DNA of 64,000 nucleotides, from positions 248,058 to 312,057 of the forward strand of contig NZ_LMDU01000011.1 of NCBI RefSeq assembly GCF_001425165.1, given 5' to 3'. Each line of letters starts with the position of its first letter. The first letter of the stretch is position 1. Made by a program: the position numbers and the translations under genes. The notes under the pieces were generated by a model, which searched no databases, was not told the origin of the DNA, and saw only the letters and a list, made by a program, of their open reading frames with translations. The stretch comes from Pelomonas sp. Root405. GTDB lineage: Bacteria; Pseudomonadota; Gammaproteobacteria; Burkholderiales; Burkholderiaceae_C. This document shows, one piece after another, positions 56,429 to 64,000 of this stretch.

Positions 56429-57133
56429 CTACGGCCGCGGTAGATGATCCGGTGCGCAGGCCGCGGCGTCAGCGTGTGCCTTGGCCAAGCGGGCCTTGAT
56501 GCGGCTCAACGCCACGGGCGTGATGCGGATGTAGCTGGCGATGTCGCGCTGCTTCAGCAGCGCCGCCAGCTGCGGCTGTTCGCGCAGGAAGCATTCGTAG
56601 CGCTGCTCGGGCGTCAGCGTCAGCAGCTGCATCTCGCGCCTCTCCTTGCGTTCGCCGTAGAGCCGGAAGGCCTGGGTGAGCGCGCGTTGCCAGGGCGCAT
56701 GGCGGCACGCCAGGTCCTGCAGCGCGGCATAGGGCAGCACGTCGACCATGGCGGCCGTCTCGGCCACGGCGGCGAAGCTGCTGCGCCCGCCGGGGCTCAA
56801 GGCCGTCACGCTGGCGAAGCACTGGCCGGCGGTGACGAAGGCCTTGACCCAGGCGTCGCCGCCGACCGTCTCGTAGACCAGCTTGATGACGCCGTCGCGG
56901 GGCACGAACACCTCGGGCAGCGGCACGCCGGCCTCGAACAGGCGCTCGCCGCGCACCAGCCGGCGCGGGCGCAGCGCCCGCTCCAGCGTCTGGCGCTCGG
57001 GCAGATCGCAGCCCGCCAGGGCGCACAGGATGTCGAAGGCCGACGTTGGCGATGAACCTGGGTTAATGCGCAGCGGTGCGCCGGCTGGCAGGCTGGCGGC
57101 CCCACTGTCATGCACCTGCTGCCCATGCGTCAT
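56429..57133 (-). CDS. Crp/Fnr family transcriptional regulator
   Basis: The product (up to 234 residues) has a cyclic-nucleotide-like sensor domain (ALAGCDLPERQTLERALRP, GERLFEAGVPLPEVFVPRDG, TAGQCFASVTALSPGGRS) and a C-terminal winged helix with KQRDIASYIRITPVALSRIKAR. No Fnr cysteine cluster is seen. The start is uncertain. ATG at 57133 and GTG at 57115 both run into the start of the divergent gene, so the true start may lie further in, around the first conserved residues (LCALAGCDL). Confidence 0.9.
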   Translation of the reverse strand: MTHGQQVHDSGAASLPAGAPLRINPGSSPTSAFDILCALAGCDLPERQTLERALRPRRLVRGERLFEAGVPLPEVFVPRDGVIKLVYETVGGDAWVKAFVTAGQCFASVTALSPGGRSSFAAVAETAAMVDVLPYAALQDLACRHAPWQRALTQAFRLYGERKERREMQLLTLTPEQRYECFLREQPQLAALLKQRDIASYIRITPVALSRIKARLAKAHADAAACAPDHLPRP

Positions 57134-57568
57134 CCCCTGCCTCCGCTTCTCTTCATCGCCTGCGTCCTGCTGATGATCGCGCTGCAACAGCTCGTCCCGC
57201 TGCGGGACTTTGCCAGCCTGCCGCTGCGCATCGCCGGGCTGGCGCTTGTCGCCGTCGGCATCGCCATCGCCCAATGGCATGCGCGGCTGTTCCGCCGCAC
57301 GGGCACGCAGATCCGCACTTTCGACGAACCCACGCGCATCGTCACCCGCGGCATGTTCCGCTTCAGCCGCAACCCGATGTACCTCGGCATGCTGCTGGCG
57401 CTTTGCGGCGCCGCGCTCGCCCTGGGCGCGCTGGCGGCATTGGCCGGTCCGCTGCTGTTCTTCATCGCGGCGCAGGCCTGGTACATCCCGTTCGAGGAGG
57501 CCGCGCTGCAGCACAAGTTCGGCGCCGACTATGCGGACTACCGACGGCGCGTGCGGCGCTGGCTCTGA
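57110..57568 (+). CDS. Isoprenylcysteine carboxyl methyltransferase-like membrane protein
   Basis: The 152-residue membrane protein has four or five hydrophobic segments and the PEMT/ICMT-type signature RTGTQIRTFDEPTRIVTRG followed by MFRFSRNPMYLG. That region binds S-adenosylmethionine. The C-terminus shows FEEAALQHKFGADYADYRRR, the usual ending. Substrates of bacterial members are largely unknown. The ATG at 57125 (MRHPLPP) is an alternative start that overlaps the divergent crp-like gene less. Confidence 0.9.
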   Translation: MHLLPMRHPLPPLLFIACVLLMIALQQLVPLRDFASLPLRIAGLALVAVGIAIAQWHARLFRRTGTQIRTFDEPTRIVTRGMFRFSRNPMYLGMLLALCGAALALGALAALAGPLLFFIAAQAWYIPFEEAALQHKFGADYADYRRRVRRWL

Positions 57569-57571
57569 GCC

Positions 57572-58432
57572 TCAGACCGGCCCGAGCACCCGCATCGAAT
57601 AGTCCACGGCCCTGACATCCTTGGTCAGCCGGCCGATGGAGATGCGGTCCACGCCGGTCGCGGCGATCCAGCGCAGCTGGTCCAGCGCGACGCCGCCCGA
57701 CACTTCCAGCAGGGCGCGCCCGGCGTTGACCGCCACGGCCTCGCGCATCTGTGCCTCGCTGAAGTTGTCCAGCAGCACACTGACGGCGCCGGCGTCCAGC
57801 GCCTCATGCAGCTGCGCGATGGTCTCGACCTCGATCTGGATGTCCACGCCGGCGTTCAAGGCCTGGGCGGCGCGCAATGCCGGGCCCACGCCGCCGGCCG
57901 CGGCGATGTGGTTCTCCTTGATCAGGATGCCCGCATACAGCGCCAGCCGCTGGTTGTGCCCACCGCCAACGCGCACCGCGTACTTCTGCGCCAGGCGCAG
58001 GCCCGGCACCGTCTTGCGCGTGTCGAGGATGGCGCAGCCGTTGGGGTTGGTGCTGGCGCCGGCCACCGCGTCGACATGGGCGCGCGTGATCGTCGCGGTG
58101 CCCGACAGCAGCTGCAGGAAGTTCAGCGCCGGCCGCTCGGCCGACAGCAGCGCGCGGCCATCCGCCTGGATGCGGCAGACCAGCGTGTCCGCCGTCATCG
58201 GCACGCCTTCGTCGTACAGCCACTCGATCTGGCTGGTGGCATCCAGCGCGGCGAACACGCCGTCGAACCAGTCACGCCCGCACAGCACGGCTGCCTCACG
58301 CACGCGCACCAGCGCATTGACGCGCCGGCCCGCGGGCACCAGCCGGGCCGTCCAGTCGCAGCGGCCGATGTCCTCGGCCAGCGCGTCGCGGATATTGCGT
58401 TCGCGTGCGCCCTGCAGCGTTTCGTTCTCCAT
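57572..58432 (-). CDS. nadC: Nicotinate-nucleotide pyrophosphorylase (carboxylating)
   Basis: The 286-residue enzyme turns quinolinate and PRPP into nicotinate mononucleotide in NAD synthesis. Key parts are ALAEDIGRCDWTARLV, ERPALNFLQLLSGTAT, LDTRKTVPGLRLAQKYAVRVGGGHNQR, NHIAAAGGVGPAL and LLDNFSEAQMREAV, then VSGGVALDQLRWIAATGVDRISIG. Length is typical. Its ATG at 58432 overlaps the TGA of the FAH-family gene upstream (ATGA), so both are in one unit; a GTG is directly before it. Confidence 0.97.
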   Translation of the reverse strand: MENETLQGARERNIRDALAEDIGRCDWTARLVPAGRRVNALVRVREAAVLCGRDWFDGVFAALDATSQIEWLYDEGVPMTADTLVCRIQADGRALLSAERPALNFLQLLSGTATITRAHVDAVAGASTNPNGCAILDTRKTVPGLRLAQKYAVRVGGGHNQRLALYAGILIKENHIAAAGGVGPALRAAQALNAGVDIQIEVETIAQLHEALDAGAVSVLLDNFSEAQMREAVAVNAGRALLEVSGGVALDQLRWIAATGVDRISIGRLTKDVRAVDYSMRVLGPV

Positions 58433-59130
58433 CACTCGGCCGGTCCCACCGTCAGCGTGATCTCGCCGAGGCCCTCGATGCGGCCCACCAGCACGTCACC
58501 GGCCACCACCGCGCCCACGCCCGCCGGCGTGCCGGTGTAGATCAGGTCGCCCGGATGCAAGTGGTAGAGGTGGGACAAGTTGGAGACGATCTCGGCCTGG
58601 TTCCAGATCATGTCGGCCAGGTCGCCATGCTGCTTCTCGACGCCGTTGACGCTGAGCGTGATGGCGCCCTTGTCCAGCCGGCCGATGTCGCCCACGCGCA
58701 CGATGTCGCCGAGGATGGCCGACTGGTCGAAGCCCTTGGCCGTGTCCCAGGGCTTGCCTGCCGCCTTGGCCGCCGCCTGCAGGTCGCGGCGCGTCATGTC
58801 AAGGCCGGCGGCATAGCCCCAGATCGCGGCGCCGGCCGCCTCGGGCCTGACCTTGAACACCGGCGCGCCGATGGCCAGCACCAGCTCCATCTCGTAGTGG
58901 TAGTTCTGCGTCTCGGTCGGGTAGGGCACGGTCGCGCCGGACGGGGTCAGCGCGGTCGCTGGCTTGGTGAAGTAGAACGGCGGCTCGCGCGTCGGGTCGG
59001 CGCCCATCTCACGGGCATGATCGGCATAGTTGCGGCCGACGCAGAAGATGCGGCGCACCGCATACCGCGCGTCCGTGCCGCGCACGGCGGCGCTGGGAAT
59101 CTCGGCTGGAGGAAAGACGAAATTGCTCAT
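58432..59130 (-). CDS. Fumarylacetoacetate hydrolase family protein (fumarylpyruvate hydrolase-like)
   Basis: The 232-residue protein has the FAH pattern: FCVGRNYADHAREMGADPTR, YEMELVLAIGAPVFK with the metal-binding Glu, GYAAGLDMTRRDLQ, AKGFDQSA and YTGTPAGVG. It resembles fumarylpyruvate hydrolase (gentisate/nicotinate catabolism) in length and in REPPFYFTKPATA, though no gentisate genes are nearby. It overlaps nadC and shares its start region with the divergent rlpA-like gene. Confidence 0.92.
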   Translation of the reverse strand: MSNFVFPPAEIPSAAVRGTDARYAVRRIFCVGRNYADHAREMGADPTREPPFYFTKPATALTPSGATVPYPTETQNYHYEMELVLAIGAPVFKVRPEAAGAAIWGYAAGLDMTRRDLQAAAKAAGKPWDTAKGFDQSAILGDIVRVGDIGRLDKGAITLSVNGVEKQHGDLADMIWNQAEIVSNLSHLYHLHPGDLIYTGTPAGVGAVVAGDVLVGRIEGLGEITLTVGPAE

Positions 59131-60034
59131 GGCATGGCTTGGACATTGCAAGGACAGCGCGCAGCATACTGGGCTCGCTGTGGCCTGCTCGCTGGTGCTG
59201 TTGCTGGGGCAGCTCAGCGGCTGCGCGACGCGCACGCCGGCGCCTGCGGACCGCGACGGGCCGCCATCCAGCCCGCCCACCGACCTGTCCCGCGTGCCCG
59301 ACGCCGTGCCGCGGCTGGAGGCCATCCGCATCGGCGGCCCGAACAAGCCGTATGAAGTGCTGGGCGAGCGCTACCTGCCCATCACCACGGACGCCGCCTA
59401 TGCCGAGCGTGGCCTCGCCTCCTGGTACGGCCGCAAGTTCCACGGCCGGCCCACGGCCAACGGCGAGGTCTACAACATGTATGCGATGACAGCCGCCCAC
59501 CCGACGCTGCCCATCCCGAGCTATGCCCGCGTGCGCAACCCCGCCAATGGCCGCGAGATCGTCGTGCGCGTCAATGACCGCGGGCCATTTCACAAGGGCC
59601 GCATCATCGACCTGAGCTACACCGCCGCCCTCAAGCTCGACCTGCTGCGCGGCGTCGCGCCGGTCGAGGTCAGGCGCATCACCTATGCCGAGATACGCGC
59701 CGGCACGTGGGCGCCGGCGGCCGGCGAGCCCGCTCCCGTCTACGTGCCGGAGGCGCCGCAGGGCGCGCCGCAGCGCGAGACGACGCGCGGCGCCAGCGCC
59801 GGCGGCCACTGGCTGCAGTTCGGCGCCTTCACCAGGCTCGATGGCGCCGAAGCCCTGCGCCAGCGCGTCGCCGAGGCCGACCTCGGCCTGCTGCCGCTGC
59901 TGACCATCGTGCGCGAGGCCGGCCGCCACCAGTTGCGCGCCGGCCCCTTCCCGAGCGCCGACGAAGCCCGCGCGACCGCCGCGCGGCTGCGCGATGAAGG
60001 CGGCGTGGAGGCCACCGTACTGGAAAGTCGTTAG
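59129..60034 (+). CDS. rlpA: Septal ring lytic transglycosylase RlpA-like lipoprotein
   Basis: The product has a lipoprotein signal (ACSLVLLLGQLSGC), a double-psi beta-barrel (GLASWYGRKFHGRPTANGEVYN, PIPSYARVRNPANG, VRVNDRGPFHKGRIIDLSY) and a C-terminal SPOR domain (GHWLQFGAFTRLDGAEALRQRV) that binds denuded septal peptidoglycan. Predicted role: cleavage of naked glycan at the septum. The ATG at 59129 overlaps the divergent FAH start by two bases. A GTG at 59180, just before the hydrophobic core, is the alternative, although it lacks a charged n-region. Confidence 0.9.
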   Translation: MAWLGHCKDSAQHTGLAVACSLVLLLGQLSGCATRTPAPADRDGPPSSPPTDLSRVPDAVPRLEAIRIGGPNKPYEVLGERYLPITTDAAYAERGLASWYGRKFHGRPTANGEVYNMYAMTAAHPTLPIPSYARVRNPANGREIVVRVNDRGPFHKGRIIDLSYTAALKLDLLRGVAPVEVRRITYAEIRAGTWAPAAGEPAPVYVPEAPQGAPQRETTRGASAGGHWLQFGAFTRLDGAEALRQRVAEADLGLLPLLTIVREAGRHQLRAGPFPSADEARATAARLRDEGGVEATVLESR

Positions 60035-60771
60035 CGCCCGCCCGCCACGTCGAGCAGCGCGCCGACCGTGTAGCTCGCCGCGTCGCTCAGCAGCCAGGCG
60101 ATGGCTTCGGCGACCTCTTCGGCGCGGCCGAGGCGCTGGATGGGGATGGTGGCCGCGGCGCCGCTGGCGTCCATGCCGCTGCCGGCGTGGATGTCGGTCT
60201 CGATGATGCCCGGCCGCACGCCGTTGACGCGGATGCCTTCGCTGATCAGCTCGCGCGCCAGGCCGCGGGTCAGCGTGTCGACCGCGCCCTTGGTGGCGGC
60301 GTAGTCCACATAGATGCCGGCCGAGCCGTACTCGGCCGCGCGCGAACTCAGGTTGACGATGGCGCCGCCCGCGCCGCCCTGCGCGGTGCTCATGCGCCGC
60401 GCGGCCTGCTGGCAGCACAGCAGCGTGCCGATGACGTTGACGTCGAAGAGGCGGCGCCAGCGTTCCGGCGTCATCGCCGCCAGCCGCGCGGCCGGCGCCA
60501 CGATGCCGGCGTTGTTGACCAGGCCCGCCAGCCTGCCGCCGGCCGCGTCGAGGCGCTCGAACATCGCCGCCACCTGGGCCGCGTCGGCGACGTCGGCCTG
60601 CAAGGTCAGCGCGCGGCGGCCGAGTGCGTGCAATCTGGCCGCCAGCACATCGGCCGCGCCGCTATCCTGGGCGAAGTTGATGGCCACGTCCCAGCCCGCC
60701 TCGGCACAGCGCAGCGCCGTTGCCGCGCCAATGCCGCGCGAGCCGCCGGTGATCAGGATCCAGGCTGTCAT
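60031..60771 (-). CDS. Short-chain dehydrogenase/reductase (YgfF-like)
   Basis: The SDR has the NAD(P)-binding TGGSRGIGAATALRCAEAG, NNAG in LVNNAGIVAP, the Ser in IVNLSSRAAEYGS and the catalytic YAATK (VDYAATKGAVDTL). VRPGIIETDIHAGSG follows. This sequence pattern and size (246 residues) fit E. coli YgfF-type proteins, whose substrate is unknown. The ATG at 60771 (MTAWILITGG) is preferred; an ATG three codons upstream is possible. It ends four bases inside rlpA. Confidence 0.93.
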   Translation of the reverse strand: MTAWILITGGSRGIGAATALRCAEAGWDVAINFAQDSGAADVLAARLHALGRRALTLQADVADAAQVAAMFERLDAAGGRLAGLVNNAGIVAPAARLAAMTPERWRRLFDVNVIGTLLCCQQAARRMSTAQGGAGGAIVNLSSRAAEYGSAGIYVDYAATKGAVDTLTRGLARELISEGIRVNGVRPGIIETDIHAGSGMDASGAAATIPIQRLGRAEEVAEAIAWLLSDAASYTVGALLDVAGGR

Positions 60772-60824
60772 GGCCAGCATTCTGTCGTTGTCGGTGAAGA
60801 TGCGGTGCCGCCAGAACCCATTGC

Positions 60825-62015
60825 ATGGAATTCCTCGACGTCCCGACGGTCCTCAAGGTCAGCGCCCTCTTCAATCTGATGGCGGCATTGGCCTGGCTGA
60901 CGCTTGCCCAGGCGTTCCGCATCGCCCCGCGCGCCGCGCGGCTGATGGCGGCGGCTCATCTGGTGCGCATCGCGTCGCAGGGTTGCGGCGACTGCATGGC
61001 GGCCTGGCCCGTGCTGCTGCAACAGGCGATCCGAGAGTTCGGCCTGCTGGCCTGCATGGTGCTGCTGTTGCTGGCGCTGCGACGCATGTTGCGCAGCCGC
61101 CAGCGCTCCCACGATGTGGCCTGGATCGCCGGCCTGGGCGTGATCGGTGTCACGCTGGGGCTGGCCAGCGGCTCGGGCCTGGCGCCCCAGCTGGCCAGCA
61201 CGGTCAGCGTCACGGTGCTGGCGCTGCTCGCGGTGCGCGAAGTCGTGCGCGGCATCGGCAGCCAGCTCTCCGTGGCCATCACCGCATGCATGACGCTGCC
61301 GTTCGCGGCACTGGCGCTGCTGGGCATGGTTCACACGGCCGAGCTGCTGCTGGTGCCGGGGGCAGACCGCTTCACCAGCGGCGCGCTGCCATCACCGGGG
61401 CGCGCCGTGCTGTGGCTGGTCATCACGGTCAGCATCACGCTGAGCCTGATCTCGCTGATGATCTGGCGCGTCGTCACACGCATCCAGCACCTGACCTACC
61501 GTGACCCGCTGACCGGCGCCCTCAACCGCCGCGCCTTCGAACAGGCGCTGACCGAGGCTCAGGCCCAGCTGCAACGCGGCCATGGCTTTGCGCTGGCCAT
61601 GATCGACATCGACCACTTCAAGCGCATCAACGACGCCCATGGCCACCAAGCCGGCGACGCCGCGCTGCAGCATTGCGTGCGCGTCTGGCAGGCCGGCCTG
61701 CGCGAGGTCGACCACCTCGCGCGCCTGGGCGGTGAGGAGTTCTGCGTGCTGCTGCCCATCGGCTCGCCGACTGACCTGGCGACTGCCGCGAACGTGGCCG
61801 AGCGCCTGCGCAGCCAGCTCGCCGCCCAGCCGCTGCGCTGGAAAGACATCGAGCTGAACCTGTCGGCCAGCTTCGGCGTGGCGCTGCCCGTGGCCGGCGA
61901 TGCGCAGGGCGAGATCTGCCTGGCCCGCGCCGACGCCGAGCTCTACCGCGCCAAGGCCGAGGGCCGCAACCGCGTCTGCGTGGCGACACAGCTGGGCGCC
62001 ATGGTTGCCGCATGA
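60825..62015 (+). CDS. Membrane diguanylate cyclase 1 (GGDEF)
   Basis: The 396-residue product has about six or seven membrane segments in residues 1-220 and a C-terminal GGDEF domain. The domain has YRDPLTGALNRRAFEQ, MIDIDHFKRINDAHGHQAGD and RLGGEEFCVLLP. An inhibitory I-site RxxD (REVD) precedes GGEEF by five residues, so c-di-GMP feedback is expected. No EAL domain is present. The TGA overlaps the start of the next cyclase gene (ATGA). Confidence 0.95.
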   Translation: MEFLDVPTVLKVSALFNLMAALAWLTLAQAFRIAPRAARLMAAAHLVRIASQGCGDCMAAWPVLLQQAIREFGLLACMVLLLLALRRMLRSRQRSHDVAWIAGLGVIGVTLGLASGSGLAPQLASTVSVTVLALLAVREVVRGIGSQLSVAITACMTLPFAALALLGMVHTAELLLVPGADRFTSGALPSPGRAVLWLVITVSITLSLISLMIWRVVTRIQHLTYRDPLTGALNRRAFEQALTEAQAQLQRGHGFALAMIDIDHFKRINDAHGHQAGDAALQHCVRVWQAGLREVDHLARLGGEEFCVLLPIGSPTDLATAANVAERLRSQLAAQPLRWKDIELNLSASFGVALPVAGDAQGEICLARADAELYRAKAEGRNRVCVATQLGAMVAA

Positions 62016-63172
62016 TCACCACTGCGCAGACCCAGACGCTGCTGGCCAGCATCATCCTGGTGGCCGGCGCGTCCACGCTGGTCTGGCTGGGCCTGGCGCT
62101 GATCGCGCGCATCGCGCCGCGCGCCTCGCTGGCCATGGCCGGCGCGAACGCCGCCGCTGCGCTGTCGCTGACGCTGCATGGCCTGCGCGGCGTGATGCCT
62201 GACGCCCTCACCCACTGGCCCAGTGATGTGCTGTCCATGACCTCCTTTGCCCTGCTGGGCGCGGCGGTTTCCGGCATCACCACGCGCCAGCTGGTCTGGA
62301 AGCCCGGCGCCATCGTCGTCGTCGGCGCCGCCCTGCTGCTGCTGGCACTGCCGGATGACGCCAGCCTTCGCTGGCAGGCGTGCATCGTCAACGGCGCCGG
62401 CGCGGGCCTGACGCTGGCGGCGGGCATCATGGCCTGGCGGGCCCTGAGCCGCCGCACCAACGGCCGGCGAACGCCAGCACCGCTGACGCTGCCGCTCTTC
62501 CTCATCGCGCTGTTGATGGCGGTGCGCTGCCTGGAAGCCTTCAACAACCCAGGCCGCATGCCCGGCGTCCGTGTGCCGACCGAGTTCAACCACGCCTTCC
62601 TGTGGGCGGCGCTGGTGCTGACGCTGCTGCAGAACGCGACGCTGGCCTTCCTCGTGCTGATGCGCCTGATCCTGCGCATCGAGCGGCTGCTGGAGCGCGA
62701 CGCCCTGACCGATACGCTCAACCGCCGCGCCTTCGACCAGGCGCTGGCGCATGCCCATGCCTGGCTGGCGCGCGGCCGCGGCTATGCCCTGGTCATGATC
62801 GACATGGACCGCTTCAAGCAGCTCAACGACAGCCTCGGCCACGCCGCCGGTGATGCGGCGCTGCGCCAGATGGTCAGGGAGCTGCAGCCTTGCGTGCGCG
62901 AGGTAGACCGCTTCGGCCGCCTGGGCGGCGAGGAGTTCTGCGTGCTGCTGCCCGACACCGACATTGCCGGCGCCGCGCTGGTGGCCGAGCGCATGCGCCA
63001 CCTGGTCGACTGCACGCCGCTGCGCTGGCTGGAGCAGGACTGGCCGCTGAGCGCCAGCTTCGGCATCGCCGAGGCCGAGCGCGGCGATGCCAGTGGCGAC
63101 GCGGTGCTGGCGCGCGCCGATGCCGCGCTGTACCGCGCCAAGAACCAGGGCCGCAACGTCGTCCAAGCCTGA
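62012..63172 (+). CDS. Membrane diguanylate cyclase 2 (GGDEF)
   Basis: This 386-residue paralogue of the preceding gene has a similar plan: a hydrophobic N-terminal half (residues 1-205) and a GGDEF domain (RDALTDTLNRRAFDQ, MIDMDRFKQLNDSLGHAAGD, RLGGEEFCVLLP) with the I-site REVD. The two membrane halves are clearly related but not alike in sequence, so the pair arose by an old tandem duplication. Translational coupling suggests similar amounts are made of both. Confidence 0.95.
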   Translation: MITTAQTQTLLASIILVAGASTLVWLGLALIARIAPRASLAMAGANAAAALSLTLHGLRGVMPDALTHWPSDVLSMTSFALLGAAVSGITTRQLVWKPGAIVVVGAALLLLALPDDASLRWQACIVNGAGAGLTLAAGIMAWRALSRRTNGRRTPAPLTLPLFLIALLMAVRCLEAFNNPGRMPGVRVPTEFNHAFLWAALVLTLLQNATLAFLVLMRLILRIERLLERDALTDTLNRRAFDQALAHAHAWLARGRGYALVMIDMDRFKQLNDSLGHAAGDAALRQMVRELQPCVREVDRFGRLGGEEFCVLLPDTDIAGAALVAERMRHLVDCTPLRWLEQDWPLSASFGIAEAERGDASGDAVLARADAALYRAKNQGRNVVQA

Positions 63173-63288
63173 GGCTTGGCTTGTGAGCGTGCCGACCCGG
63201 CGGAATTTGGGGAACTACGGGTGATCGATTGCCACAGACGTGGATTGCCGTGCCACCACGCACTCGGCAGCAACCACAGCACCCCACC

Positions 63289-63888
63289 ATGCTCGAACCC
63301 ACCGACGTCATCGACCGCGCCGCACAGGCCGCCAAGGAAGCCAGTGCCGACCGGTTGAATGCCGTCGTCGCGGTGACGGTGGCCATCCTGGCGACCTTCC
63401 TGGGCATCTGCAAGGTCAAGGACGACAACATCGTGCAGGCCATGCAGCAGGCGCAGGTGGACAAGCTGGACTACTGGGCCTACTACCAGGCGCGCACCAT
63501 CCGCGCCGACGTGGCCGACGCATCAGCCACCCAGCTCGAAGTCGCCAGGCTGGGCGCACCCCCGGCGCAGGCCGAGGCCTATGACAAGGCGATTGCCGCC
63601 TACCGCGCCAAGGCAGCCGACCAGCTGAAGAAGCGCGAGGAACTGCGCGTGCTGGCCGAGACCGCGCAGCAGAACTACGAAAGCCTGAACAAGCGCGACG
63701 ACCAGTTCGACCTGTCCGACGCGCTGCTGGCCATCGCCATCGCGCTGCTGGCCGTGACGGCGCTGACCCACCTGTGGCCGCTCTTCGTCGTGGCCATGGT
63801 GCCAACGGTGGCCGGCGTCGTGATGGGCATGGCGGGCCTGATGAACCTGGCCATCCACCCGAACATGCTGTTCAAGCTGCTGTCCTGA
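63289..63888 (+). CDS. DUF4337 membrane protein
   Basis: The 199-residue protein matches DUF4337. One N-terminal membrane segment (VAVTVAILATFLGICK) is followed by the family signature NIVQAMQQAQVDKLDYWAYYQARTIR. A helical coiled-coil stretch (AKAADQLKKREELRVLAETA) precedes two C-terminal segments (DALLAIAIALLAVTALTHLW, VAGVVMGMAGLMNLAI). Function is unknown. It starts 116 bases after the second cyclase gene. Confidence 0.92.
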   Translation: MLEPTDVIDRAAQAAKEASADRLNAVVAVTVAILATFLGICKVKDDNIVQAMQQAQVDKLDYWAYYQARTIRADVADASATQLEVARLGAPPAQAEAYDKAIAAYRAKAADQLKKREELRVLAETAQQNYESLNKRDDQFDLSDALLAIAIALLAVTALTHLWPLFVVAMVPTVAGVVMGMAGLMNLAIHPNMLFKLLS

Positions 63889-63916
63889 GGCCTGCGCGGC
63901 GGTCTCGCACAGGCAC

Positions 63917-64000
63917 CTAGCGCCGTTCGCCCAGCAGCGCCGCCTCGCGCAAGGCCTGGCGCTCGCTCGCCAGCACGTCGGGCCGCGAGGTCAGCGCCAC
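63917..64000 (-). CDS. 3' end of an unidentified gene, cut by window edge
   Basis: The last 84 bases read in minus as VALTSRPDVLASERQALREA and ALLGERR, then TAG at 63917. The frame is open to the window edge and its codon use is GC-rich and coding-like. Only 27 residues are visible, so no family can be named. It would converge on the DUF4337 gene, 28 bases away. Confidence 0.5.
   Translation of the reverse strand: MALTSRPDVLASERQALREAALLGERR

Overview
This is a high-GC, gene-dense chromosomal stretch with the look of a betaproteobacterium of the order Burkholderiales (Roseateles/Mitsuaria/Pelomonas-like). The reasons are the atpIBEFHAGDC locus near hemE and priA, PEP-CTERM and tail-collar (microcystin-dependent) proteins, DUF2917, a DUF799/DUF4810/CsgG lipoprotein triad, and an Anbu-type proteasome homologue. 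The genus is an inference, since no rRNA lies in the window. No tRNA, rRNA, IS element, prophage or CRISPR array was seen.

Layout. 1-2.9 kb: the 3'-truncated priA and hemE, separated by 318 bp holding a perfect DnaA box. 3.0-5.0 kb: lemA and two TPM-domain genes. 5.0-7.7 kb: a hexose-phosphate mutarotase and a three-lipoprotein operon (CsgG-like, DUF4810, DUF799). 7.7-16.3 kb: the complete F1Fo ATP synthase operon with a readable sigma70-type promoter, trailed by an FHA/PP2C-like gene whose phosphatase motifs are eroded. 16.3-23.6 kb: a ten-gene same-strand run of amino-acid-type genes (EamA exporter, DUF2917, YgeA-like racemase, aminotransferase, two GNATs, PhzF, glyoxalase-like, AlaX, SMP-30), headed by a divergent MocR-type regulator with an inverted repeat between them. 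25.2-28.7 kb: a PEP-CTERM protein, three tandem tail-collar proteins, a small exported DUF6916-like protein and an atypical response regulator.

28.6-39.1 kb: housekeeping and accessory genes. They include an ABC-F ATPase, an OsmC/AraC pair, a methyltransferase, a carboxylesterase, a TetR/hydrolase pair sharing an operator, S-formylglutathione hydrolase and the CCA-adding enzyme. 39.1-47.5 kb: a tripartite RND efflux operon running into a secreted esterase, a thioredoxin and an MFS gene. A dispersed-type palindromic repeat forms the start of the esterase reading frame. 47.4-54.5 kb: an SGNH-like protein with an apparent internal deletion, a UvrA paralogue, a three-gene cassette of unknown function and a Na+/H+ antiporter. 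54.6-64 kb: an FMN-binding stress protein, Anbu, a pair of 94-bp direct repeats, a Crp/Fnr regulator, a methyltransferase, nadC, an FAH-family hydrolase, RlpA, an SDR, two translationally coupled diguanylate cyclases, a DUF4337 protein and the 3' end of one more gene.

The best candidates for something poorly described are the MocR-headed amino-acid run (17-25 kb), the triple collar-protein cluster (25-28 kb) and the CsgG/DUF4810/DUF799 lipoprotein triad. All function calls are by reading motifs in the translated sequence; no database search was run.
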